From: an uncultured Lachnospiraceae bacterium
GTDB taxonomy: Bacteria; Bacillota; Clostridia; Lachnospirales; Lachnospiraceae
Direction of reading: 5' to 3'
DNA: 64,000 nt
Assembly: GCA_947631685.1 (NCBI GenBank)
Contig: CANRMI010000002.1
Location: 245,207 to 309,206 of the forward strand
The position numbers were made by a program, and so were the translations under genes. The notes below the pieces were generated by a model. That model had not been told where the DNA came from. It saw only the letters and a program-made list of their open reading frames with translations, and ran no database searches. This document shows positions 34,736 through 42,693 of this stretch, one piece after another (positions within the stretch are counted from its first letter, which is position 1; the number at the start of each line of letters is the position of its first letter).

Positions 34736-36595
34736 ATGAAGATAACACCGTATAAAATCAAAAAAGGGCTGCTTTACCTGAAACATTACGGCCTGAAGGA
34801 ATTTCTCATCCGGTTGGGAGAACGTATGGAGCCGGAAGAAGTTCCCTACAGTACCTGGTATGAGGCCCATAGGATCACAGCGGAACAGGCCAAACGCCAG
34901 GAGGAGGACGCGGCGCGCTGGAAGCACAGACCTCTTTTCAGTATCTGTGTGCCTCTCTACCGGACTCCGGAGGCTTATCTGCGCCGGCTCATTGAATCGG
35001 TGCAGGCTCAGACTTACGATAACTGGGAGCTGTGCCTGGCGGACGGAAGCGACGGGGATGAAGTGGAGCGGCTGGTAAAAACCTACCGCGCGGAAGACGA
35101 AAGGATCTATTACCACCATTTGACGGAAAATCTGGGCATCGCGGAAAATACCAACGCGGCATTTTCCCTGGCAAAGGGGGAATGGATCGGTCTGCTGGAC
35201 CATGACGACTGCCTGGCCGAGGACGCCCTCTACGAGGTGCTTGCCGCGGCGGGGGAAGGGCCGGCCCGGGCATCCTTAGTAAAGGATTACGGAAGCAATC
35301 CTTGGGTAAAACGGAAAAAAGCCCAGGTGGTGTATACCGACGAGGACAAGATAGACGACGAGGAAAAGGAGCATTTTCAGCCGCATTTTAAGCCGGATTA
35401 CAATGAGGACCTGCTGCGCTCCAACAATTACATCACCCACTTTTTTGCGGTGAGAAGGGAAATTGTGGAGGAAGCGGGAGGATTTTCCAAAGAATACGAG
35501 GGAGCCCAGGACTATGATTTTATCTTCCGCTGTACGGCCCTGGCGGAGCGGGTGGCCCATGTGCCCCGGATCCTTTATCACTGGAGGATTTCCAGAGAAT
35601 CCACGGCGGACAACCCTGTCAGCAAGGAATACGCCTTTGAAGCCGGCAGACGGGCTATAGAGGCCCATCTGAAGCGCCTTGGGGAGAAAGGGAAGGTGAC
35701 GGAAAGGGCGGACTTTGGGTTCTACAGAGTACGGTATCCTGTGCAGGGGACTCCTCTGGTGTCTATACTGATACCCAATAAGGACCAGGCGGAAACTCTC
35801 AAAACCTGCCTTGCTTCCATTCAAAAAAGCACTTACGCCAATTACGAGATCCTCATTATAGAGAACAACAGTACGGAACCGGAAACCTTTGCCTTTTATG
35901 AAGAGCTGAAGCAAAAGGCGGGGGACGATTTCCGGATACGGATCATAACCTATGAGGGGGAATTTAATTATTCTGCCATCAACAATTTCGGAGCCGCGGC
36001 AGCAGCCGGCGAATATCTGGTCCTGTTAAACAACGATATTGAGCTTCTGACGGAGGATTGGCTGGAAGAAATGCTGGGCAACTGCCAGAGACGGGATGTT
36101 GGGATCGTGGGCGCCAGACTGCAGTATCCGAACAGGACCATTCAGCATGCGGGCATCGTAGTGGGAATGGGAGGGATAGCCGGGAATCTGTTTGTGGGCA
36201 TGAAAGCGGAAAGAAGCGGCTATATGCACAAGGCTTCCATTCAGCTGGACTACAGCGCGGTCACGGCGGCCTGCATGATGGTGAGCAAGGAGCTCTATGA
36301 GCAGGTCGGCGGTTTTACGGAGAAGCTGTCGGTAGCCTTTAATGATGTGGATTTTTGCCTGAAAGCGCGGGAAGCGGGATACCTGGTGGTATACGATCCG
36401 GAGGTGAGAGCCATCCACTACGAGTCCAAGTCCAGAGGAAAAGAGGACTCGCCGGCAAAGAAAAAGCGGTTTGAAGGAGAGATCCTTTACATGCAGAAGC
36501 ACTGGCCCCGCATCTTAAAAGAGGGGGATCCGTACTACAATCCCAATCTGAGCCTGAGCAGAAGCAATTATGCATTAAGATCCGACTCAAAATGA
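34736..36595 (+). CDS. Tandem-domain GT2 glycosyltransferase
   Basis: The 619-residue paralogue of the preceding gene lacks its 220-residue N-terminal domain. The first GT2 domain begins PLFSICVPLYRTP (about residue 65) with LLDHDDCL and VYTDEDKID. The second begins PLVSILIPNKDQ (about 339) with LLNNDIELL. The tail YYNPNLSLSRSNYAL matches that of its neighbour. It is 28 bp downstream with GGAGAAG before the ATG, so the two are co-expressed and probably work on the same polymer. A soluble enzyme at the inner membrane face is expected. Acceptor and donor cannot be read from sequence. Confidence 0.9.
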   Translation: MKITPYKIKKGLLYLKHYGLKEFLIRLGERMEPEEVPYSTWYEAHRITAEQAKRQEEDAARWKHRPLFSICVPLYRTPEAYLRRLIESVQAQTYDNWELCLADGSDGDEVERLVKTYRAEDERIYYHHLTENLGIAENTNAAFSLAKGEWIGLLDHDDCLAEDALYEVLAAAGEGPARASLVKDYGSNPWVKRKKAQVVYTDEDKIDDEEKEHFQPHFKPDYNEDLLRSNNYITHFFAVRREIVEEAGGFSKEYEGAQDYDFIFRCTALAERVAHVPRILYHWRISRESTADNPVSKEYAFEAGRRAIEAHLKRLGEKGKVTERADFGFYRVRYPVQGTPLVSILIPNKDQAETLKTCLASIQKSTYANYEILIIENNSTEPETFAFYEELKQKAGDDFRIRIITYEGEFNYSAINNFGAAAAAGEYLVLLNNDIELLTEDWLEEMLGNCQRRDVGIVGARLQYPNRTIQHAGIVVGMGGIAGNLFVGMKAERSGYMHKASIQLDYSAVTAACMMVSKELYEQVGGFTEKLSVAFNDVDFCLKAREAGYLVVYDPEVRAIHYESKSRGKEDSPAKKKRFEGEILYMQKHWPRILKEGDPYYNPNLSLSRSNYALRSDSK

Positions 36596-36599
36596 GTGC

Positions 36600-36628
36600 T
36601 TGCCAAAACAGAACTCTCGTGCTATAAT
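36600..36628 (+). promoter_or_regulatory. Promoter for the small-ORF/carbamate kinase operon
   Basis: TTGCCA and TATAAT are 17 bp apart, with TGC before the -10 (extended). It begins just after the stop of the glycosyltransferase. Confidence 0.8.
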
Positions 36629-36672
36629 GCCAGTCATTGGGGGAGATGAGATTGCGCGAGGTGAGGAGTATT

Positions 36673-37032
36673 ATGAAAATAGACGAGGAATTTTTTGAAA
36701 ACCTCGGGCAGGATGCGAAAGCGTACTCCACAGGTGTTATCCTGCCTGACGGGCAATATATTTTAACGAAAGAAGGCCACCTGCACACTTTATTGGGCCT
36801 GGTGGATATGCCGAAGGAACAGGTCTGGGATATGGTTCCCAAGGACGATTCGGTGTTGTTCTGGCTGATCGACTATACCGGATGTGTGATCACGGACGAC
36901 TATTCTTCCGTGGGCGAGGAGATGACCAGCCAGCAGAAAGAGACTTACAGCGCCCTGGTGGAGCATGGCGTGATAGCGGATAAATACTTTGACATTACCG
37001 AGGAACGTAAGAGAGCGGCGGCAAGAGCGTAG
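36673..37032 (+). CDS. Small conserved-looking protein of unknown function
   Basis: The 119-residue protein is acidic and has no signal peptide, membrane helix or cofactor motif. The N-terminal half reads as beta hairpins (VILPDGQYILTKEGH), the C-terminal half as helices rich in Glu and Lys. The ATG at 36673 follows GTGAGGAG; an upstream in-frame start at 36637 lacks a site. It shares a promoter with the carbamate kinase 27 bp downstream, so a link to that enzyme is possible. I do not recognise the family. Confidence 0.7.
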   Translation: MKIDEEFFENLGQDAKAYSTGVILPDGQYILTKEGHLHTLLGLVDMPKEQVWDMVPKDDSVLFWLIDYTGCVITDDYSSVGEEMTSQQKETYSALVEHGVIADKYFDITEERKRAAARA

Positions 37033-37059
37033 CAGGAAACGCGGGAGGGTATGGATTCT

Positions 37060-37995
37060 ATGAGTAAAAAGAAAGCGGTGGTTTCTTTGGGCCACGAAGC
37101 ATTGGGGTATACGACGCTGGAACAGTGGGACGCGGTGAAAGTGACGGCGAAAGCGCTGGCGGATCTGGTGGAGGCGGACTATCAGCTCACCATTACCCAC
37201 AGCAACGGCCCTCAGGTCAGTATGATACATAAGGCCATGACGGAGCTGCGCCGGGTATATATCGACTATACGCCGGCTCCTATGTGTGTCTGCTCTGCCA
37301 TGAGCCAGGGATATGTGGGCTATGACATCCAGAATTCCCTGCGGGCGGAACTGGTGAGCCGCGGGATCAGTACGCCGGTCAGCACAATTCTGACACAGGT
37401 GACGGTGGATCCTTATGATGAGGCCTTTTATGAGCCCACCAAGAAGATCGGAAGGTATATGTCTAAGGAAGACGCGGAAACGGAGATCAAGAAAGGCAAC
37501 TATGTGACGGAGGAGCCCGGAAAGGGGTACCTGCGTGTAGTGGCCGCTCCCAGACCTATCGACATTGTGGAGATAGAGAGCATCCGGACGCTGGCAGAGG
37601 CGGATCAGATCGTGATCGCCTGCGGCGGCGGAGGCATTCCTGTTATTGAGCAGCACCATGCCCTGAAGGGAGCGTCTGCCGTCATAGAAAAGGACAGCAT
37701 TGCCGGCAAACTGGCATCGGAGCTGCAGGCGGATATTCTGATCATTTTAACTTCTGTGGACTATGTATACAAGAATTTCAATACGGAAGCCAGAGAACCG
37801 ATCCGGAGCATGACGGTGGCGGAAGCGGAGCGTTATGCCGCGGAAGGCCAGTTTGAGGCGGGCACCATGCTGCCTAAGATCGAGGCGGCGGCAGCGTATC
37901 TGAAAGCCGTACCTGCGGGCAGCGTGTTGATCACTTCCCTGCAGCATGTAAAGGACGCTATAAAAGGCAGGGCAGGAACGGTCATCACCGCCTGA
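37060..37995 (+). CDS. arcC: Carbamate kinase (divergent type)
   Basis: Carbamate kinase makes ATP from carbamoyl phosphate and ADP (or the reverse). The 311-residue protein matches the family over its length, with HSNGPQV, the ACGGGGIPV core and the IEKD-containing segment (VIEKDSIAGKLA). The N-terminal phosphate loop reads SLGHEALG where the classic form is ALGGNAL, a variant I have seen in other clostridial carbamate kinases. GGGAGGG lies 10 bp before the ATG at 37060, so this start is preferred over 37051. arcA and arcB are not adjacent; argF lies 16 kb away. It may serve purine, agmatine or allantoin breakdown rather than arginine. Confidence 0.88.
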   Translation: MSKKKAVVSLGHEALGYTTLEQWDAVKVTAKALADLVEADYQLTITHSNGPQVSMIHKAMTELRRVYIDYTPAPMCVCSAMSQGYVGYDIQNSLRAELVSRGISTPVSTILTQVTVDPYDEAFYEPTKKIGRYMSKEDAETEIKKGNYVTEEPGKGYLRVVAAPRPIDIVEIESIRTLAEADQIVIACGGGGIPVIEQHHALKGASAVIEKDSIAGKLASELQADILIILTSVDYVYKNFNTEAREPIRSMTVAEAERYAAEGQFEAGTMLPKIEAAAAYLKAVPAGSVLITSLQHVKDAIKGRAGTVITA

Positions 37996-37996
37996 A

Positions 37997-39310
37997 TCAG
38001 GTTGTCAGCGCCGCAACGGTATCGTTTAAGACTTTAAAATAATTTTCAAAGGTTTTTTTGCAGCAGAGCGGATTTTCAATGACGATGCCCTCTGCCCGCA
38101 GGCCGGTCAGGGCAAAGCCCATGGCAAGGCGGTGGTCGTCATAGGTATGAATGAGAGCAGGACGGGGATTGCCGGGATAGACGGTAACTCCGTCCTCTTT
38201 TTGTTCACAGCGGATGCCCATGGCGGTAAGATTTTCCACGATCGCGGCCAGACGGTCGCTTTCCTGATGGCGGATGTGTCCGATGCCGGTAATGGTAACG
38301 GGAGAGTCCGCGAAAGGCGCGATGGCAGCCAGCGTGATGGCCTGATCGGAGCAGGCGGACATGTCTGCGGTAAGGCCGTGGAGAACGCCGTCTGCCGGGC
38401 CGCCCAGACAAAGCCCCTCTGGTGTCTGCCGCAGGGAACAGCCCATTTTTTCAAGAAAGGACAAAAAGGCCACATCGCCCTGGAGAGAATGAGGAAATAC
38501 GCCTTTTACCGTAACGGAGCAGCCCAGAATGGCAGCCAGAGCGTAAAAATACGCCGCCGCGGAGGCGTCCGGTTCTATCGCGTATTCTCTGCCCTTATAG
38601 CCTTGGCCGGCGGGTACGGTAAAAGAGTGATCGGAAGCTTTTTCGCAGTCCACGCCGAATTGGGACATCATGCGGCAGGTCATCTCAATGTAGGCCATAC
38701 CGTGAGTCCCCGTAAGGTGGATATGCATGTCCCTGGGGGACAGGGCGGAGGCTATGAGCAGGGCGCTTAAAAACTGGCTGCTGGACGCGATGTCCACGCA
38801 GATGTCCTGTTTTCCGAAACCATGCCCTTTTAAAGTAAAAGGGAAATATCCCTCCTGACCTTCAAATTCGATCTCACAGCCTAACTCCTGTAAGGAAGCC
38901 AGCAGAGGCGCCATGGGGCGCCGGCGCATCTGTTCGGAAGCGTCCATATGAAAGGTGCCTTCGGAAACGCCTAGGCAGGCACTCAAAAAACGGGCAGCGG
39001 TACCGGCGCTTCCCACGTACAGGGAAGCTTCTTTTTTGGGGATTCTTCCTCCCAGTCCTTCCACGGTTATGCTCTTAGCGGCTTCATCGCCGTCAGCCGT
39101 AAATCCCAGATCCTGCAGGCACTTTAGCAGGTATCTGGAATCGTCGGAAAACAGGGCGCCGCTTAAGGTGCTTCTGCCCTCGGCCAGCATGGCGAGGAGC
39201 AGGGCCCGGTTGGTGATGCTCTTGGAGCCGGGAACGGTGACGGAAATGTTCTTTTGTGTGAAGGAGCTCCCTGAAAGGCAGGGAACCGTATAGGTGTCCG
39301 CAGTGCTCAT
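37997..39310 (-). CDS. aroA: 3-phosphoshikimate 1-carboxyvinyltransferase (EPSP synthase)
   Basis: EPSP synthase joins phosphoenolpyruvate to shikimate-3-phosphate in aromatic amino acid synthesis. The 437-residue protein shows PGSKSITNRAL near the N-terminus, GSAGTAARF in the PEP-binding loop (the classic form is GNAGTAMRP), and C-terminal RHQESDR and TYDDHRLAMGFAL. It is the only minus-strand gene in this part and stands alone; no other aro gene is near. Its stop is 1 bp from that of arcC, with no terminator visible between the convergent pair. The loop differences would be worth checking for glyphosate class. Confidence 0.95.
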   Translation of the reverse strand: MSTADTYTVPCLSGSSFTQKNISVTVPGSKSITNRALLLAMLAEGRSTLSGALFSDDSRYLLKCLQDLGFTADGDEAAKSITVEGLGGRIPKKEASLYVGSAGTAARFLSACLGVSEGTFHMDASEQMRRRPMAPLLASLQELGCEIEFEGQEGYFPFTLKGHGFGKQDICVDIASSSQFLSALLIASALSPRDMHIHLTGTHGMAYIEMTCRMMSQFGVDCEKASDHSFTVPAGQGYKGREYAIEPDASAAAYFYALAAILGCSVTVKGVFPHSLQGDVAFLSFLEKMGCSLRQTPEGLCLGGPADGVLHGLTADMSACSDQAITLAAIAPFADSPVTITGIGHIRHQESDRLAAIVENLTAMGIRCEQKEDGVTVYPGNPRPALIHTYDDHRLAMGFALTGLRAEGIVIENPLCCKKTFENYFKVLNDTVAALTT

Positions 39311-39414
39311 AAAGATTTTCCTTTCGTGAAATAAAAAACTGCCTTTTTGACAGTATTATATTACCGGAAAAAGCCGCCGCTGTCAAAAGAATTGCGGAGA
39401 AAAAGAAAATGGTG

Positions 39415-39443
39415 TTGACAATCCGCTTTTCAGGGTGTAAAAT
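39415..39443 (+). promoter_or_regulatory. Promoter for cysK
   Basis: A perfect TTGACA and TAAAAT are 17 bp apart, putting the transcript start near 39450. Confidence 0.8.
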
Positions 39444-39455
39444 TCAATCCATAAT

Positions 39456-39478
39456 AATCCTATAAGATTAATAGGATT
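39456..39478 (+). promoter_or_regulatory. Inverted-repeat operator candidate in front of cysK
   Basis: AATCCTAT and ATAGGATT form a perfect 8-bp inverted repeat around a 7-bp AT-rich spacer, just downstream of the expected transcript start and 21 bp before the ATG. Position and symmetry suit a repressor site. It resembles the Rrf2/CymR-type boxes that control cysteine genes in Firmicutes, but this assignment is inference. Confidence 0.6.
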
Positions 39479-39499
39479 TAAAGGAGGAACGGATAGGAT

Positions 39500-40438
39500 A
39501 TGGGAAAGATCTATGAGAACGCGACACAATTGATCGGCGGCACCCCTTTGCTGAAGCCCGGCAGATATATGGAGCAGGCCGGCGTGAAAGACGCGATGCT
39601 TTTAGTAAAGCTGGAGTATTTTAATCCGGCGGGCAGCGTCAAGGACAGGATTGCCCTGAATATGGTGGAAAAGGCGGAACAGGAAGGGCGCTTAAAGCCC
39701 GGCGCTACCATTATTGAGCCCACCAGCGGCAACACAGGTATCGGTCTGGCCAGCGTAGCGGCCGCAAAGGGCTATAAGGCCATTTTGACTCTGCCCGATA
39801 CCATGAGCGTAGAAAGAAGAAATATGTTGAAGGCCTATGGGGCGAAGCTGGTGCTGACGGAGGGTGCCAAGGGCATGAAAGGCGCCATCGCCAAGGCGGA
39901 AGAGCTGAACAGGGAAATAGAGGGATCCGTAGTCATGGGGCAGTTTGACAATCCCCACAACCCCGAGGTCCATGAAGAGACCACCGGCCCGGAAATCTGG
40001 GAAGATACGGATGGCAAAGTGGATATTTTTGTAGCCGGTGTAGGTACGGGCGGCACCATTACCGGTGTGGGAAGATATTTGAAGAGCAAAAATCCCAAGG
40101 TCAGGATCGTGGCGGTGGAGCCGGCAGGTTCTCCGGTTCTTTCCGGCGGCGCGCCCGGCCCTCACAAGCTGCAGGGCATCGGCGCGGGCTTTGTACCCTC
40201 CGTACTGGATACCGGTATTTATGATGAGATCATTCAGGTAGAGAATGAAGAGGCGTTTGCGGCGGGAAGAGCGATCGCGCGAAGCGAAGGCTTTCTGGTG
40301 GGAATCACCTCCGGAGCGGCTCTTCACGCGGCGACGCTGCTGGCAAAGAGAGCGGAAAACGCCGGCAAAGTGATCGTGGCGCTGCTGCCGGATTCCGGTG
40401 ACAGATATTTCTCCACGCCTATGTTTGCGGAAGAATAA
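39500..40438 (+). CDS. cysK: Cysteine synthase A (O-acetylserine sulfhydrylase)
   Basis: CysK forms L-cysteine from O-acetylserine and sulfide, using PLP. The 312-residue fold-type II protein has the PLP lysine in [13 protein letters not shown] (about K44), the substrate loop [11 protein letters not shown], and the phosphate-binding GTGGTITG. All match CysK rather than cystathionine beta-synthase. AAAGGAGG precedes the ATG. It is monocistronic by appearance, with a consensus promoter and an inverted-repeat operator candidate upstream, so cysteine- or sulfur-responsive control is likely. Confidence 0.96.
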   Translation: MGKIYENATQLIGGTPLLKPGRYMEQAGVKDAMLLVKLEYFNPAGSVKDRIALNMVEKAEQEGRLKPGATIIEPTSGNTGIGLASVAAAKGYKAILTLPDTMSVERRNMLKAYGAKLVLTEGAKGMKGAIAKAEELNREIEGSVVMGQFDNPHNPEVHEETTGPEIWEDTDGKVDIFVAGVGTGGTITGVGRYLKSKNPKVRIVAVEPAGSPVLSGGAPGPHKLQGIGAGFVPSVLDTGIYDEIIQVENEEAFAAGRAIARSEGFLVGITSGAALHAATLLAKRAENAGKVIVALLPDSGDRYFSTPMFAEE

Positions 40439-40477
40439 AAAAGTAAAGTAAACACCTTGATTTCCCGGCCCGAACAT

Positions 40478-40491
40478 ATTATCATGATAAT
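40478..40491 (+). promoter_or_regulatory. 14-bp palindrome in front of the sugar operon
   Basis: ATTATCATGATAAT is a perfect palindrome 26 bp before the xylB start, and its right half (GATAAT) can double as a -10. It is a candidate operator for control by the sugar. Confidence 0.45.
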
Positions 40492-40517
40492 AATAAGGAA
40501 TGTATCGGAGGGCTGTT

Positions 40518-41987
40518 ATGCTGTATATCGGGGTTGATCTAGGAACGTCCGCGGTCAAACTGCTTCTGATGAATGAAACGGGGAAGATACAAAATGTGGT
40601 ATCCAAAGAATACCCGCTGTTCTTTCCTCATCCCGGCTGGTCGGAGCAGAGACCGCAGGACTGGTTTACGCAGACCATGGCCGGCTTAAAGGAGCTGTTA
40701 AAAGACGCGGACAAAAGTCAGGTGGCCGGTCTGAGTTTTGGCGGCCAGATGCATGGGCTGGTCATTCTGGATGAGAACGACCAGGTCATCCGTCCGGCTA
40801 TTCTCTGGAACGATGGCCGGACCTATGAAGAATGTGAATATCTGAACAATGTGATCGGAAAGGAAAAGCTGTCGGCCTATACCGCCAACATTTCCTTTAC
40901 GGGCTTTACTGCGCCCAAATTGCTGTGGGTGAAGAACAAGGAGCCGGAAAACTTCGCGCGTATCCAAAAGATCATGCTGCCCAAGGACTATCTGGCGTAT
41001 ATGCTGACCGGAGTGCACTGTACCGATGTATCGGACGCTTCGGGTATGCTGCTGTTTGACGTAAAGAACCGGTGCTGGTCTAAGGAAATGTGTGATATCT
41101 GCTATGTCAGGGAAGAACAGCTGGCCAGGGTGTACGAGAGCTACGAGTGTGTGGGCTGTCTGAAACCGGAGATCGCGCAGGAGCTGGGAGTGCCGCGGAC
41201 GGTCAAAGTGGCGGCGGGAGCCGGAGACAATGCGGCGGCCGCTGTGGGAACCGGTACGGTGGGAGACGGAAGCTGCAATATTTCCTTAGGAACCAGCGGA
41301 ACGATCTTCATCTCTTCGGCAAAGTTTGGCGTGGACAGATACAACGCGCTCCATTCCTTTGCCCATGCGGACGGTACCTATCATTTGATGGGCTGTATGC
41401 TGAGTGCCGCCTCCTGCAACAAGTGGTGGATGGATGAGATCATCGGCACCGGAGACTATGGAAAAGAGCAGCAGAATATTGAGAAGCTGGGAGAGAATCA
41501 TGTGTATTTCCTCCCCTATCTGATGGGAGAACGTTCTCCCCACAACAATCCCAACGCCAGAGGTACTTTTGTGGGGATGACTATGGATACCACCAGGCAG
41601 GATATGACGCAGGCAGTTCTGGAGGGCGTGGCCTTTGCCCTGCGGGATTCCCTGGAGGTAGCGAAGAGCCTGGGCATCCGTATTGAGAGGACCAAGATCT
41701 GCGGCGGCGGCGCAAAGAGTCCGCTGTGGCGCAGGATCATAGCCAATGTACTGAATCTGAAGGTGGACATCCCGGAAAGCGAGGAGGGCCCCGCCATGGG
41801 CGGCGCTATGTTGGCTGCGGTAGCCTGCGGAGAGTATGCCAGCGTGGAAGAGATTGCGAAGAAGTTGGTGAAAACGGTGGGCACAGTGGAGCCGGAGCCG
41901 GAGATCGCCGCTAAGTACGAGGAGCGTTACGCGCAGTTTAAAGCGATCTATCCCGCGTTGAAACCGGTATTTGAGATCATAAAATAG
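40518..41987 (+). CDS. xylB: Xylulokinase-type FGGY carbohydrate kinase
   Basis: FGGY kinases phosphorylate ketoses; XylB acts on D-xylulose at O5. The 489-residue protein has the N-terminal ATPase motif GVDLGTSAVK, the catalytic-loop SFGGQMHGLV and LWNDGRT, the second phosphate loop SLGTSGTIF, and the adenosine motif CGGGAKSPLW. The GGQMHG signature is typical of xylulokinase. GGAGGG lies before the ATG at 40518. It heads a three-gene operon with a DUF4867 protein and a fucose-isomerase-like enzyme. Since that isomerase is not a xylose isomerase, the real substrate may be ribulose or another ketose. No transporter or aldolase is in view. Confidence 0.9.
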   Translation: MLYIGVDLGTSAVKLLLMNETGKIQNVVSKEYPLFFPHPGWSEQRPQDWFTQTMAGLKELLKDADKSQVAGLSFGGQMHGLVILDENDQVIRPAILWNDGRTYEECEYLNNVIGKEKLSAYTANISFTGFTAPKLLWVKNKEPENFARIQKIMLPKDYLAYMLTGVHCTDVSDASGMLLFDVKNRCWSKEMCDICYVREEQLARVYESYECVGCLKPEIAQELGVPRTVKVAAGAGDNAAAAVGTGTVGDGSCNISLGTSGTIFISSAKFGVDRYNALHSFAHADGTYHLMGCMLSAASCNKWWMDEIIGTGDYGKEQQNIEKLGENHVYFLPYLMGERSPHNNPNARGTFVGMTMDTTRQDMTQAVLEGVAFALRDSLEVAKSLGIRIERTKICGGGAKSPLWRRIIANVLNLKVDIPESEEGPAMGGAMLAAVACGEYASVEEIAKKLVKTVGTVEPEPEIAAKYEERYAQFKAIYPALKPVFEIIK

Positions 41988-42014
41988 CAGGTCTGCCTGC
42001 GGAAGGGAGTTAAT

Positions 42015-42650
42015 ATGGAGATAAAAAAGGTAACTGACGCCGCGTTCAAAAAATACGGCAGAATTGTAGACAATGTGGACTTTTCCTCCTTGGTGGCAAA
42101 GCTGGCCGAGACGCCGCTGCCGGAAGGCGTGGCCTATGAGCCTTCCGTTTCCATTCTGGAGAGTCTTCCTGTCATGGAGGAGATTTCCAAAGTGGTATAC
42201 GGGGAGATGCCGGTGCAGATCGGATACTGCAACGGACACAATACGCTTTTAAACGCGCTGGAATATCACCGGGACAGCGAGATCAATGTAGCCGCTGGCG
42301 AAGCGGTGCTGATGCTGGGGCTTTTACAGGATGTGGAAGCGGATTTTACATACGATACTTCCCGGGTGGAGGCCTTTCTGGTCCCTGCGGGAACCGCGGT
42401 GGAAATCTATGCCACGACGCTGCATTACGCGCCCTGCGATCCGAACAACCAGGGCTTTAAAGTGGCGGTGATCCTGCCTAAAGGAACCAATTATCCTTTA
42501 AGCTCCCCTCATGCGAAGGTATCCGGCCAAAAGGCGCCCAGTGAGGACGCTCTGCTGACAGCCGTGAACAAGTGGCTGATAGGCCATGCGGAAGGCGGGC
42601 TGGACGAAGGAACTTTTCTGGGGCTGAAGGGAGAAAATCTGCGGCTGTAA
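42015..42650 (+). CDS. DUF4867 family cupin-like protein
   Basis: The 211-residue protein looks like a single-domain cupin, with a His-containing strand pair (GHNTLLNALEYHRDSEINV) and a later YATTLHYAPC, where His residues could bind a metal. It matches what I know as DUF4867, often found beside sugar kinases and isomerases. It lies 27 bp after xylB and 43 bp before the isomerase. A role as a sugar-phosphate isomerase, mutarotase or lyxose-isomerase-like enzyme is plausible from the cupin fold and the operon, but unproven. No signal peptide; cytoplasmic. Confidence 0.78.
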   Translation: MEIKKVTDAAFKKYGRIVDNVDFSSLVAKLAETPLPEGVAYEPSVSILESLPVMEEISKVVYGEMPVQIGYCNGHNTLLNALEYHRDSEINVAAGEAVLMLGLLQDVEADFTYDTSRVEAFLVPAGTAVEIYATTLHYAPCDPNNQGFKVAVILPKGTNYPLSSPHAKVSGQKAPSEDALLTAVNKWLIGHAEGGLDEGTFLGLKGENLRL

Positions 42651-42693
42651 ATCAGGCATCCTGATTATATTAATAGAAAGAGGAGGATATGCT

